Below are positions 1 to 7,823 of a stretch of DNA of 64,000 bases, in pieces. Location: positions 28,431-92,430 of the forward strand of contig JAVBXL010000020.1 in NCBI GenBank assembly GCA_030824575.1, given 5' to 3'. A model generated the notes under the pieces. That model saw only the letters and a list, made by a program, of their open reading frames with translations, had not been told where the DNA came from and made no database searches. Within the stretch, counting starts at the first letter, position 1, and the number at the start of each line of letters is the position of its first letter. The translations under genes and the position numbers were made by a program. This stretch comes from a bacterium. Its GTDB lineage: Bacteria > Pseudomonadota > Alphaproteobacteria > Sphingomonadales > Sphingomonadaceae.

Positions 1-522
1 GGCCTGTCGACTCATTTCCTGTCGGACAAGCCGTTATTTCATACCGGCGCGGCCGACCTGCTCGCCTTTCTGGAGGACAGCCCGCTGGTCGCGCATAATG
101 CGCGGTTCGACTTCGGATTCCTCAATCATGAATTGCGGCGGTGCGGCCATCCCAACGTGTCGCTGGACCGGATGATCGACACGGTGGCGATCGCCCGCAC
201 GCTGCATCCTGGTGCCAAGCACAGCCTGGACGCGCTCTGCACCCGATACGGCATCGATCGCAGCCATCGCGTCAAACATGGCGCGCTGCTCGACGCCGAA
301 TTGCTGGCGCAGCTTTATATCGAACTGACCGGCGGCCGTCAGATCGGCCTGGGTCTGGCACAGGAGGAGGATAAAGAGATCGTCGGGGTGGAACTGTCGG
401 CTGGCGCCGTGGTTCGCCCTGTTCGTCCTGCGCGCATCTTCACAGCCAGCGCGCAGGAGTTGGAGCGGCATGGCGCGTTCATCGCGACGCTCACCAAGCC
501 GCTCTGGCTGGAGGAGGCATGA
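1..522 (+). CDS. dnaQ: DNA polymerase III epsilon subunit, 3' part
   Basis: 3'-5' proofreading exonuclease subunit of the replicase. The gene enters from the left edge, so its start and the Exo I motif are missing. The 173 visible codons carry the DEDDh-family Exo II region (LVAHNARFDF; His32, Asn33 and Asp37 of the fragment) and Exo III (KHGALLDAELL; His93 and Asp98), then a tail of about 70 residues of the kind that contacts the alpha subunit. hpf follows on the same strand after 86 bases. In Caulobacter dnaQ closes the maf-aroE-coaE-dnaQ cluster next to the origin, so the origin may lie just left of this window (inference). Confidence 0.93.
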   Translation, partial: GLSTHFLSDKPLFHTGAADLLAFLEDSPLVAHNARFDFGFLNHELRRCGHPNVSLDRMIDTVAIARTLHPGAKHSLDALCTRYGIDRSHRVKHGALLDAELLAQLYIELTGGRQIGLGLAQEEDKEIVGVELSAGAVVRPVRPARIFTASAQELERHGAFIATLTKPLWLEEA

Positions 523-608
523 GACAAGCCGGTCGTTGACCGGTCCCCATGGCTCCAGACCAACCGGGCCGTCGTCCTGGCGATCCGGCAAGAACAAGGA
601 GAAGATAT

Positions 609-1205
609 ATGGACATTCGCATTTCCGGGCATCAGGTCGAGACGGGTGAGGCGCTCAAGAGCCATGTCACCGACCGTTTGGAGGCCATGGCCGAGAAATA
701 TTTCTCCCGCACGATTTCCGCTCAGGTGACTTTTCGCAAGGCACCGCATGGCGCGTTCCACTGCGATATCGTGTGCCATGTGATGACCGGCCTGATCCTG
801 AAGGGGGCCGGCGAAGCGCAGGAGGCGCATCCATCCTTCGATCAGGCGTCCGAACGGATCGAAAAGCAGCTGCGCCGCTATATGCGCCGCCTCAAGGACC
901 GCAGCAGCCAGGCGGCCGCCGCAGAAGCGCAGCGGACGAACGGCTATAGCGTCGATGATATCGACGGTGCTGGCTACACCATCTTCGCCAGCAACCAGGA
1001 GGATGAGGAAGAGGCCGCTGACGCCCCGCTGATCGTCGCGGAAACCCGTGTTGACATTCCAGAAGCCAGCGTGTCGGACGCGGTGATGATGCTGGACTTG
1101 CGCAATACCAATGCGCTGTTGTTTCTCAACGCCGGCACATCGGCCTATAATATGGTCTATCGTCGGCATGACGGCACCATTGGTTGGGTAGAACCCCGTG
1201 GCTGA
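609..1205 (+). CDS. hpf: Ribosome hibernation-promoting factor, long form
   Basis: Binds idle 70S ribosomes and, in the long form, drives their dimerisation in stationary phase. At 198 residues it has both parts of a long HPF. The N-terminal S30AE/YfiA fold (about 1-100) begins MDIRISGHQVETGEALKSHV. After a charged linker, the C-terminal dimerisation domain (about 137-195) contains DAVMMLDLRNTNALLFLNA and ends GTIGWVEPRG. The ATG at 609 is preceded by AAGGAGAAG. ptsN lies downstream, as in many proteobacteria, but the rpoN usually found just before hpf is replaced here by dnaQ. Confidence 0.95.
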   Translation: MDIRISGHQVETGEALKSHVTDRLEAMAEKYFSRTISAQVTFRKAPHGAFHCDIVCHVMTGLILKGAGEAQEAHPSFDQASERIEKQLRRYMRRLKDRSSQAAAAEAQRTNGYSVDDIDGAGYTIFASNQEDEEEAADAPLIVAETRVDIPEASVSDAVMMLDLRNTNALLFLNAGTSAYNMVYRRHDGTIGWVEPRG

Positions 1206-1364
1206 TGCCACGGGTGGTGGTTGGGTCGATCCACGCGGTTGATCCTGCGCCCGGCCCCGGCCGCCTGTTGACCTGATGGTGCGGGCGGCTTATGGGGCCG
1301 GGCTTTCATTGTCCGAGGAAAGCGCGAAGACTGTGCCGCGCGGCTCGGCCGTTTCGGATTGACC

Positions 1365-1832
1365 ATGGTTCATTTCAACGACATCGTTTCGGCCGAAGCG
1401 CTCGCCACGGGCCTTTCGGCCAACGGCAAGAAGCAATTATTCCAGAAGATCGCCGCGCTGGCCGCCTGCGCCTATGATCTGGACGCCGACGAGGTCGGTG
1501 ACGCCTTGTTCGAACGGGAGCGGCTGGGATCGACCGGCTTTGGCGGCGGCGTCGCCATTCCCCATGCCAAGATTGCGGGCCTGTCGAAAATGTGCGGCGT
1601 GGTCGTGCTGCTCGACCCGGCGGTGCCGTTCGACGCGGTGGACGACGCGCCGGTGGACGTCGTCTTCGCCCTGCTGTCGCCGGTGGATAGCGGCGCGGAG
1701 CATTTGAAGACGCTGGCGCGGGTATCGCGTTATCTGCGCGATGAGGGCCAGGTCACCCGGCTGCGCGGCGCACAGTCGACCGGGGCGCTCCACGCGCTGC
1801 TGGCGGGCGGCGAGGCGCGTGACGCTGCCTGA
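1365..1832 (+). CDS. ptsN: PTS IIA-like nitrogen-regulatory protein PtsN
   Basis: EIIA-Ntr protein of the nitrogen phosphotransferase system. It takes phosphate from NPr and regulates partner proteins rather than transporting sugar. The 155-residue length fits the family. The phosphorylated histidine is His67 in GVAIPHAKI, and the LSPVDSGAEHLKTLARVSR segment is typical. I chose the ATG at 1365; a TTG two codons upstream is the only close alternative. The 3' end overlaps the next gene's GTG start by 14 bases, so the two are probably translationally coupled. Confidence 0.95.
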   Translation: MVHFNDIVSAEALATGLSANGKKQLFQKIAALAACAYDLDADEVGDALFERERLGSTGFGGGVAIPHAKIAGLSKMCGVVVLLDPAVPFDAVDDAPVDVVFALLSPVDSGAEHLKTLARVSRYLRDEGQVTRLRGAQSTGALHALLAGGEARDAA

Positions 1833-2295
1833 AACGACGCCCGGTGCCGGCGCGAGCGGCGAAACCGCGCATTTCCGCGCGCTGGAGAATCTCTACCGCT
1901 CCGCGCCGATCAATCGGCTGTTCCGGTCCGACCTGACGATCAGTGAACCGGGCCGGTCGGTGATCGACTTCGATGTCGATGAAAGCCAGTTCCACGCCGC
2001 GGGCGCGGTGCATGGCACGGTCTATTTCAAGATGCTGGACGATGCGGCCTTCTATGCCGCCAACAGCCTGGTCAGCGATCGCTTCCTGCTGACCACCGCC
2101 TTCAACCTGCTCTTCACCCGGCCGATCGCGCCGGGCCGGATTCGCGCCGAGGGCCGCTGGATCAGCGGCAAGCGACGGGTCTATGTCGCCGAAGCGAGCC
2201 TGATCGATGCGGACGGCGAAGAGGTTGGGCGTGGCACCGGCACTTTCATGCGATCGCAATTTCCGCTCTCTTCGCTGCCTGGCTATGGCGCCTGA
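1819..2295 (+). CDS. PaaI/YiiD-type hotdog thioesterase
   Basis: 158-residue single-domain protein with the look of a hotdog-fold acyl-CoA thioesterase of the PaaI group. HAAGAVHGTVYFKMLDDAAF fits the segment around the catalytic loop and central helix, followed by strands LLTTAFNLLFTRPI, GRIRAEGRWI and GEEVGRGTGTFMRS. The substrate is unknown. The GTG start at 1819 lies inside the end of ptsN, and the stop overlaps the next start (2285), giving a tightly packed hpf-ptsN-thioesterase-DUF1491 run. Confidence 0.8.
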   Translation: MTLPETTPGAGASGETAHFRALENLYRSAPINRLFRSDLTISEPGRSVIDFDVDESQFHAAGAVHGTVYFKMLDDAAFYAANSLVSDRFLLTTAFNLLFTRPIAPGRIRAEGRWISGKRRVYVAEASLIDADGEEVGRGTGTFMRSQFPLSSLPGYGA

Positions 2296-2632
2296 GGCCC
2301 GGCTCACCAGCGCGATGCTGGTGGGCGCGTTGCGGCGGCGGGTCGCGGCTGCTGGCGGTTTCGCCACGATCCTGGTCAAGGGCGACGAGATCAGCGGCGT
2401 GATTCTGGTCCAGGCGCTTGAAAAAGGACGCGGATCGGGTCTTTTCGAACGGGTGTCGAACTTTGCTGGGGGTCATGCGTTAATGCGCTGTGGTCCTTCG
2501 GTCGAAGAGGGGCCGGAGGCGCTTGCTCACTATGTAGCGCGCCGGCGCAAGTCGGACCCCGACCTGTGGATAATCGAACTCGACATCGCGGAAGCGGAAC
2601 GGTTTGCCGTGGAAACACTCTGCGATCGTTGA
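2285..2632 (+). CDS. DUF1491 family protein
   Basis: 115-residue alphaproteobacterial protein of unknown function that matches DUF1491 in length and pattern: RLTSAMLVGALRRRVAAAGG near the start, then DEISGVILVQAL and SDPDLWIIELDIAEAERF. It is a small cytoplasmic alpha/beta protein with no signal peptide. The ATG at 2285 sits inside the last codons of the thioesterase gene, so it is probably translated by coupling. The codons for LWII contain the only perfect DnaA box I noticed (TGTGGATAA, 2565-2573). Confidence 0.8.
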   Translation: MAPEARLTSAMLVGALRRRVAAAGGFATILVKGDEISGVILVQALEKGRGSGLFERVSNFAGGHALMRCGPSVEEGPEALAHYVARRRKSDPDLWIIELDIAEAERFAVETLCDR

Positions 2633-2800
2633 CTCATCGCAATGGTTTCGGCACAGGCCCCCCACGCCAACGCGCAGGTTGCCGAATTCGCCCATTGGGG
2701 GGCGGGGCCGGTAAACACGCAGACGGGGGGCGGCCGAACGTCATAGAATATGCGTTGAAAACGACGTTTCTGGCCAATAACCGCATGTTTTTGAGTAATA

Positions 2801-3466
2801 ATGAGTTTTCGTCTGAAAGCTGCCATCGCCGCAGCCTTTGCCCTGTCCGCCGCTGCTGCGGTCACGGCGTCCGACATGTCGATCGCGGGCGAATCGATCG
2901 CCACGGCCACCTCTCTCCCCCAGACGTTTCCGCAAACGTCGCCGACTGGCGCGCAATCCGCCGTCATTTTCGCCGCGCCGCGTGAAATTACGCAGCCGCT
3001 GGCATCGGCTACAAAAGCCGACCCCGATTTTTCTGATGTATCCGACGCGCAGGCAACCAGCCTCGCTGCTCTGGTCGACGCCCAAGGCGCGCCTGAGGAG
3101 CTGGACGGCGACATGCATTGCCTCGCCGGTGCGGTCTATTTCGAATCCAAGGGTGAAAGCCTGGAAGGCCAGTTGGCCGTCGCGCGCGTCATCATCAACC
3201 GCGCCAGGTCTGGCCGTTTCGCCGACAGCCTGTGCGGCGTCGTCTATCAGCCCAGCCAGTTCAGCTTCGTGCGCGGCCACTCGATCCCGGCCGTGCGCGC
3301 CGACAGCCGTAGCTGGCGCGAAGCCGTCGCCATCGCCCAGATCGCGATGAACGACAGCTGGGACAGCCGGGCGGAAGGCGCGCTCTTCTTCCACGCCCGC
3401 CGCGTATCGCCGGGCTGGGGCAAGGCCAAGCTGGCGATGATCGACAATCACATCTTCTATCGTTGA
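2801..3466 (+). CDS. SleB-like cell wall hydrolase
   Basis: 221-residue exported protein with a C-terminal Hydrolase_2/SleB domain (about 103-221), a fold that cleaves peptidoglycan glycan strands. The N-terminus (MSFRLKAAIAAAFALSAAAA) is a signal peptide, followed by a Pro/Thr/Ala-rich linker of about 70 residues. The domain opens MHCLAGAVYFESKGESLEGQ with a conserved catalytic-type Glu, and continues QLAVARVIINRARSGRF, PSQFSF and ALFFHARRVSPGW. It is probably periplasmic. A strong hairpin terminator follows at 3511, and 168 non-coding bases precede the gene. Confidence 0.9.
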   Translation: MSFRLKAAIAAAFALSAAAAVTASDMSIAGESIATATSLPQTFPQTSPTGAQSAVIFAAPREITQPLASATKADPDFSDVSDAQATSLAALVDAQGAPEELDGDMHCLAGAVYFESKGESLEGQLAVARVIINRARSGRFADSLCGVVYQPSQFSFVRGHSIPAVRADSRSWREAVAIAQIAMNDSWDSRAEGALFFHARRVSPGWGKAKLAMIDNHIFYR

Positions 3467-3510
3467 GGTCGGGCGCGGGGAACGCGCCGGTTCGCTTTGG
3501 CGAGACTTTC

Positions 3511-3542
3511 AGGCCGATTCGGTTCATCCGAATCGGCCTTTT
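3511..3542. terminator. Intrinsic terminator after the SleB-like gene
   Basis: Perfect 11-bp stem (GGCCGATTCGG 3512-3522, CCGAATCGGCC 3528-3538) with a 5-base TTCAT loop, followed by TTTT. It insulates the LexA-controlled mmcB promoter that begins six bases later. Confidence 0.9.
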
Positions 3543-3547
3543 CATGT

Positions 3548-3562
3548 GTTCCTGTCTTGTTC
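3548..3562 (+). promoter_or_regulatory. LexA (SOS) box upstream of mmcB
   Basis: GTTC at 3548-3551, seven bases, GTTC at 3559-3562: an exact alphaproteobacterial LexA operator (GTTC-N7-GTTC). It ends 12 bases before the mmcB start codon, so it probably overlaps the -10 region or transcription start. In Caulobacter mmcB is a LexA-regulated mitomycin-resistance gene, which agrees with this site. Confidence 0.9.
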
Positions 3563-3574
3563 TAAGGTGACAGG

Positions 3575-4069
3575 ATGAGTAGCGCCCCTATCGATACCTG
3601 TTCGCCGCTGACCGACGGCACCGCTTTGGCGGTGGCGCGGGGCACGCTGCGCCTGTTCTTCCGCCACGACATGAGCGGGATATTGGAAGTGCCGCTGCCC
3701 AATGGACGCCGCGCCGACATCATGGCGATCGACGGTGCCGGGCGGCTGACCATCGTGGAGATCAAGTGCAGCCGGGCGGATTTGCTGGGCGACATGAAAT
3801 GGCCCGACTATTTCGATTATTGCGACCGCTTCTTCTGGGCGGTGCCGGCGGGATTCGACCTTGCCCCGTTCGAGAGCGAAGCGTTGTGGCCGACGCGCAC
3901 CGGGTTGATCGTCGCGGACCAATATGACGCCGAACTGGTGCGCCCGGCCCCGGTGGAGCCGCTGGCGGCGGCGCGGCGCAAGGCAGAGACGCTCCGCTTC
4001 GCCCGGCGCGCCGCCCGGCGGTTGACGGCGCTCAGCGACCCGGACCATGTTACGGAACTGGGCTGGTAA
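3575..4069 (+). CDS. mmcB: MmcB family DNA repair protein
   Basis: 164-residue protein of the MmcB (DUF1052) family, an SOS-induced factor for resistance to mitomycin C damage in Caulobacter. The pattern RRADIMAIDG...LTIVEIKCSRADL resembles a PD-(D/E)xK nuclease core, with Asp48 and Glu62-x-Lys64 as likely metal/catalytic residues; nuclease activity is inference. The gene has its own transcription unit between the terminator at 3511 and the minus-strand ankyrin gene. An AAGGTGACAGG ribosome binding region precedes the ATG at 3575, and a perfect LexA box lies at 3548-3562. Confidence 0.92.
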   Translation: MSSAPIDTCSPLTDGTALAVARGTLRLFFRHDMSGILEVPLPNGRRADIMAIDGAGRLTIVEIKCSRADLLGDMKWPDYFDYCDRFFWAVPAGFDLAPFESEALWPTRTGLIVADQYDAELVRPAPVEPLAAARRKAETLRFARRAARRLTALSDPDHVTELGW

Positions 4070-4087
4070 GTCGTCAAGCAGCGTTGA

Positions 4088-4699
4088 TTAAAACACCGGT
4101 CCCTGCACCGGCCCCTTGGGCGCGGCGGCGGGTTTGGCGGCGTCGAGCGCTTCGGTGAGGCCCGGCGTGCGGCCGTCGCGCTTGGCATAGTCGCGGGCGG
4201 ACATACCGGCCATGGTATCGCGCTTTTCCGGGTTCGCGCCCTGCGCCACCAGCAGGCGGACCAGACCGACGTCGCGCAGCTGCACGGCGCGGATTAGCGG
4301 AGTTTCACCGCTGTCGTTCACCTTGTCGACCTGCGCCTTGTAAGCGAGCAGCGTGCGCGCGCCTTCCTCGAACCGGCCCTGCACCGCATCCATCAGCGGG
4401 GTGTTGCCGTCATTGTCGGTCAGGTTCGGATTGGCGCCCTTGGCCAGCAGGAAGGTCAGCCAGGTCGCATCGCGCCGGGCAACGATGATATGCAGCGCAT
4501 TTTCGCCGGTGGACACGTCGCGGCTGTTGATGACGGTGGAGCCGGGCTTCTGGATCAGGTCGGTGACCTTCTCCCCATCCTTGTCCTTCACCGCCTTCAG
4601 GAAGTTGTAACTGTCGGAAAATTGCGCCTGTGCGGGGCCAGGGACCAGCAGCGCCAGCGCCATCGAACCCAGCAATGTGGAAATCAGCTTCGTCTTCAT
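4088..4699 (-). CDS. Exported ankyrin-repeat protein
   Basis: 203-residue protein with a clear signal peptide (MKTKLISTLLGSMALALLVP, cleavage near AQAQ) and about four ankyrin repeats filling residues 30-185, such as GENALHIIVARRDATWLTFL, DGNTPLMDAVQGRFEEGART and SGETPLIRAVQLRDVGLVRL. It is probably periplasmic with a protein-binding role; the partner is unknown. Start chosen at the Met that begins the signal peptide (4699); a Met six codons upstream is possible. It is divergent from the SCO gene, with about 57 bases for both promoters. Confidence 0.88.
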   Translation of the reverse strand: MKTKLISTLLGSMALALLVPGPAQAQFSDSYNFLKAVKDKDGEKVTDLIQKPGSTVINSRDVSTGENALHIIVARRDATWLTFLLAKGANPNLTDNDGNTPLMDAVQGRFEEGARTLLAYKAQVDKVNDSGETPLIRAVQLRDVGLVRLLVAQGANPEKRDTMAGMSARDYAKRDGRTPGLTEALDAAKPAAAPKGPVQGPVF

Positions 4700-4756
4700 C
4701 TTGGCGCCCCGTTGCATTTGCAAATCGCGTCCTAGCAGGGCATGGCTGGCCATGCC

Positions 4757-5410
4757 ATGAACAAAGACGCCGCGCGCTCCATCCTGCCTTCCATTGCCCT
4801 GCCCTTCCTCGCGTTGCTGGCTGCCTGCAATATGGGGGCGGGCGGGAACGCATCAAGCGGCGACAGCGAACAGGGCGAATTGATCGGCGCGCGGATCGGC
4901 GCGCCCTTCACCCTGACCAATCAGGACGGCAAGCCGACCCGGTGGGATGATTATAAGGGCCAGTATCGGCTGGTCTATTTCGGCTACACCTATTGCCCGG
5001 ACGTCTGCCCGGTCGACCTGCAACGGATCATGCAGGGCTTTGCCCAGTTCGAGAAGGCCAAGCCGGCGCTGGCCGCCAAGGTGCAGCCGATGCTGATCAG
5101 CGTCGATCCGCAGCGTGATACGCCCGCTGTGCTGAAATCCTATGTCGCCGCCTTCCACCCGCGGCTGATCGGCCTCACTGGCACGAAGGACCAGATCGCC
5201 AAGGTCGCCAAGGATTTCGTGGTGATCTACAATCCCGAAAAGTCTGATGGCGCGACCGATTATATGGTCAGCCACAGCCGCACGCCCTATCTGTTCGACG
5301 GCGAGGGCAAGCCGGTGGCGCTGGTGCCGGTGGACGATCCCGCCACAGCGGACGTGGACGAAGGCGCGCCGGACAAGGTGCTGGCGTTCCTGGAAAAATG
5401 GGTCAAGTGA
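4757..5410 (+). CDS. SCO1/SenC family copper-binding lipoprotein
   Basis: Thioredoxin-fold protein that delivers copper to, or reduces, the CuA site of cytochrome oxidase. The N-terminus carries a lipobox ending LLAAC (Cys24), so it is probably a lipoprotein facing the periplasm. The copper-ligating CxxxC is Cys80/Cys84 in YTYCPDVCPVDL, with the third ligand His in MVSHSR. The strand QPMLISVDPQRDTPAVLKSY is typical. A Met five codons upstream (4742) is an alternative start. The ycgN-like gene begins inside its last codons. No oxidase genes are nearby. Confidence 0.92.
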   Translation: MNKDAARSILPSIALPFLALLAACNMGAGGNASSGDSEQGELIGARIGAPFTLTNQDGKPTRWDDYKGQYRLVYFGYTYCPDVCPVDLQRIMQGFAQFEKAKPALAAKVQPMLISVDPQRDTPAVLKSYVAAFHPRLIGLTGTKDQIAKVAKDFVVIYNPEKSDGATDYMVSHSRTPYLFDGEGKPVALVPVDDPATADVDEGAPDKVLAFLEKWVK

Positions 5411-5835
5411 CGAACTTCTGGGAAAAACCCCTCGACAAGCTCGACAAGGTCGAGTGGGAAGCGCTGTGCGACGGCTGCGGCAAATGTTGCCTGCACAAGG
5501 CGGAGGATGAGGAGACGGGACGGATCTATCCGACCAACGTCGCCTGCCGCCTGCTCGACCGGCAGAGCGGACAGTGCAGCAATTACAAGGATCGGCGCAA
5601 ATTCGTCCCAGATTGCGTGCGGCTGACCCCGGCGAAGGTCAGGCAGATCGGCTGGCTGCCCAGGACATGCGCCTACCGGCTGCGCGAAGAGGGATTGCCG
5701 CTGCCCGATTGGCATTATCTGATCTGCGGCGACCGGGAAGCGGTGCATCGCGCGCAGGAATCGGTGCGTGGCTGGACCATCGCGGAGGCCGATGCGGGCG
5801 ATTGGGAAAATCATCTTGTCGACCGCGAAATCTGA
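5398..5835 (+). CDS. YcgN family cysteine-cluster protein
   Basis: 145-residue protein of the UPF0260/YcgN family, defined by a zinc/iron-chelating cysteine cluster. Visible cysteines are in LCDGCGKCCLH (about 24-32), VACRLLDRQSGQCSNY, VPDCVRLTP, PRTCAYRL and LICGD. The family is widespread in proteobacteria and its exact role is unknown. The ATG at 5398 overlaps the end of the SCO gene by 13 bases and the 3' end overlaps the next peptidase gene, so the three form one operon. Confidence 0.9.
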   Translation: MGQVTNFWEKPLDKLDKVEWEALCDGCGKCCLHKAEDEETGRIYPTNVACRLLDRQSGQCSNYKDRRKFVPDCVRLTPAKVRQIGWLPRTCAYRLREEGLPLPDWHYLICGDREAVHRAQESVRGWTIAEADAGDWENHLVDREI

Positions 5836-6532
5836 TCCTGACGTAGCGATCCTGATCGACGGCGTGGCGATGCCGGTGCTGGTGCGCCGGTCGGCGAGGG
5901 CGCGGGCCTATCGGCTGACGATCGACAGCACGCGCGGCGCGCTGCGTCTGTCGCTACCGACGCGCGCGAACCTGAAGAAGGCGCTCGGCTGGGCGCAGGA
6001 TCATGAAGGCTGGGTGCGCGCGCAGATGGCCAAGCAGCCCGCCATCACCCGACTGGACCATGGCGCGGTCTTCCCGCTGGAGGGGCGCGAGGTGACGATC
6101 CATTGGGTCGAGGGCACGACCCGCACGATCAAACTGGAGGGCGACCGGCTGTTGCTGGGCGGCGCAGCGGAATCGGTGGGCGCGCGCGTGCAGCGCTGGC
6201 TCGTCAACCGCGCCAAAGCGGTGCTGGAGACGGAAAGTCATGCCATGGCGCATGACCATGGCCTGATCGTCGCATCGGTCGGCGTCGGCGACACGCGCAG
6301 CCGCTGGGGCAGTTGCGCCTCGTCCGGGGCGATCCGCTATAGCTGGCGGCTGATCCTGGCCCCGCCGGAGGTGCGCCGGGCGACCGTCGCGCATGAACTG
6401 GCGCATCTGCTGCACATGGATCACAGCCCCGCCTTTCACGCGGCCCATGCGCGCATCTATGGCGCCGATCCGCGCCCCGCGCGGGCATGGCTGCGGGCGC
6501 ATGGCGCGGGCCTGCACCGCTATCGGGGCTGA
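5792..6532 (+). CDS. YgjP/DUF45-type zinc metallopeptidase
   Basis: Protein of about 246 residues in the SprT-like YgjP/DUF45 group. The zinc site is His201-Glu-Leu-Ala-His205 followed by the third ligand in MDHSPAFH. Upstream, RSRWGSCASSGAIRYSWRLI is the family's conserved segment. There is no signal peptide, so it is cytoplasmic. The start is uncertain: ATG 5792 (chosen, after GGAGG), GTG 5768 and TTG 5816 are all in frame and all overlap the YcgN gene. Its physiological substrate is unknown. Confidence 0.88.
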   Translation: MRAIGKIILSTAKSDPDVAILIDGVAMPVLVRRSARARAYRLTIDSTRGALRLSLPTRANLKKALGWAQDHEGWVRAQMAKQPAITRLDHGAVFPLEGREVTIHWVEGTTRTIKLEGDRLLLGGAAESVGARVQRWLVNRAKAVLETESHAMAHDHGLIVASVGVGDTRSRWGSCASSGAIRYSWRLILAPPEVRRATVAHELAHLLHMDHSPAFHAAHARIYGADPRPARAWLRAHGAGLHRYRG

Positions 6533-6535
6533 GGC

Positions 6536-6796
6536 ATGGCGCGGCGGAAACGCATTCTGACCGCCACGATGGCGGACGGCTATGTCAAGACGATCGGGCC
6601 GACGGCTGATCCCTTCACCCATTATTGGCGGATCGTCGCGGTGCTGGACAATGGCAAGACCGAAGTCTTCTGGGGCCATGTACGCTCGCTGGCGGAGGCG
6701 AAGAAGAAGCGCGCGGCCGCAGCGGACGGGGCGAAGATGCGCGGGTGGAAGCGGTACGACTTCGAGATTGCGGAACTGGTGGAGACGCAGGCTTGA
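6536..6796 (+). CDS. Conserved hypothetical protein (86 aa)
   Basis: Small basic protein starting four bases after the peptidase stop, so co-transcribed with it. It begins MARRKRILTATMADGYVKTI and contains TDPFTHYWR-like (ADPFTHYWRIVAVLDNGKTE) and GWKRYDFEIAEL segments, with a run of Lys/Arg/Ala in the middle. It looks like a short beta-sheet domain with one helix. I recognise no family. Codon use matches its neighbours, so it is probably a real gene. Confidence 0.65.
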   Translation: MARRKRILTATMADGYVKTIGPTADPFTHYWRIVAVLDNGKTEVFWGHVRSLAEAKKKRAAAADGAKMRGWKRYDFEIAELVETQA

Positions 6797-6811
6797 CCTG
6801 AAACACAACAA

Positions 6812-6901
6812 CCGTTCGGGCTGAGCCTGTCGAAGGGCTGTCCTTCTTAACCAACGTCTCGGCAGAAAAGTGCGGGGCTTCGACAGGCTCAGCCCGAACG
6901 G
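6812..6901. repeat. REP-like extragenic palindrome, family 1, copy A
   Basis: Inverted repeat of about 26-bp arms: CCGTTCGGGCTGAGCCTGTC plus GAAGGGC on the left (6812-6838), and its reverse complement ending CCCGAACGG on the right (6876-6901). It lies between the convergent 86-aa gene and trhO. Close copies are at 35455 and 57974, and a variant is at 33382. It may act as a shared transcript end. Confidence 0.9.
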
Positions 6902-6917
6902 CATTTATTATGTGCTC

Positions 6918-7757
6918 TTAGCGTCGGTGCGGCCAAACACCGGACTCGTCACCGGCGCAATTATGCGCGCCATCGCGCAGATGCGGCAGGCCGCATGTCC
7001 GGCAGGTGACATAGTCGCCCGGTTTCAGCCCATGGCCGACCGCAACCCGTTCGTCGAACACATAGCAGTCGCCCTGCCAGCGGCTCTCGGCCTCCGGCAC
7101 CTCCTCCAGATAGCGCAAGATACCGCCCCTGAGGTGATAGACGTCATCGAACCCGCGCGCCTTGACCAGCGCGGTAGATTTTTCGCAGCGTATGCCGCCG
7201 GTGCAGAACATCGCGATCTTGGGTGCGCGGCCCTGTGCTTTCAGGTCGGCGGCGAAGGCGTCGAACCATTCGGGAAATTCGCGGAAGGAGCGGGTTTCCG
7301 GGTCGATCGCCCCTGCGAACGTGCCCACCGCCACCTCATAGGCGTTGCGCGTGTCGATGACGACCGTGTCGGGATCGGCGATCAGCGCGTTCCATTCGAC
7401 AGGGTCGAGATGGGTGCCGGCCTGGCTCGCCGGGTCGAGATCGCCTACGCCCAGCGTCACGATTTCCGCCTTCACCTTCACCTTCATCCGGGCGAAGGGC
7501 GCGGCGTCGGCCCAGGAATATTTGACATCGACGTCGGCGCAGCCTGGCAGAGCGCGGATATGGGCGACCAGCGCGGCGACCGCATCGGCATCACCCGCGA
7601 CGGTGCCGTTGATCCCCTCCCCCGCCAGGATCAGCGTGCCGCACATGCCCAGATCGGCGCAGCGCGCGCGCAGGTCGACGGCGATCGCATCCGGGTCGGG
7701 AAAGCGGGCGAAACAATAGAGGGCGGCAACGGTGTAGGCGGGCGGACTTGCGGACAT
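6918..7757 (-). CDS. trhO: tRNA uridine(34) hydroxylase, rhodanese type
   Basis: Oxygen-dependent enzyme that hydroxylates U34 of tRNAs, the first step to 5-(carboxy)methoxyuridine. The 279-residue protein has an N-terminal acylphosphatase-like domain (about 1-100, with LILAGEGINGTVAG) and a rhodanese domain with the catalytic Cys185 in FCTGGIRCEKS. A C-terminal cysteine region (VTCRTCGLPHLRDGAHNCAG) could bind metal. The family is also known as YceA. It is divergent from pdeM, with 66 bases between the two starts. Confidence 0.93.
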   Translation of the reverse strand: MSASPPAYTVAALYCFARFPDPDAIAVDLRARCADLGMCGTLILAGEGINGTVAGDADAVAALVAHIRALPGCADVDVKYSWADAAPFARMKVKVKAEIVTLGVGDLDPASQAGTHLDPVEWNALIADPDTVVIDTRNAYEVAVGTFAGAIDPETRSFREFPEWFDAFAADLKAQGRAPKIAMFCTGGIRCEKSTALVKARGFDDVYHLRGGILRYLEEVPEAESRWQGDCYVFDERVAVGHGLKPGDYVTCRTCGLPHLRDGAHNCAGDESGVWPHRR

Positions 7758-7823
7758 GACCAGCGCCTATAGGGCTTTGCGCGCCCTCTTGAAAGCCGGG
7801 GCGTTGAGGCGCATAGCCGGGCG

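Noticed and set aside
2565..2573. Perfect DnaA box TGTGGATAA as part of an origin
   Set aside because: A single box inside the DUF1491 coding sequence, with no neighbouring boxes or AT-rich unwinding region seen; one 9-mer is expected by chance.
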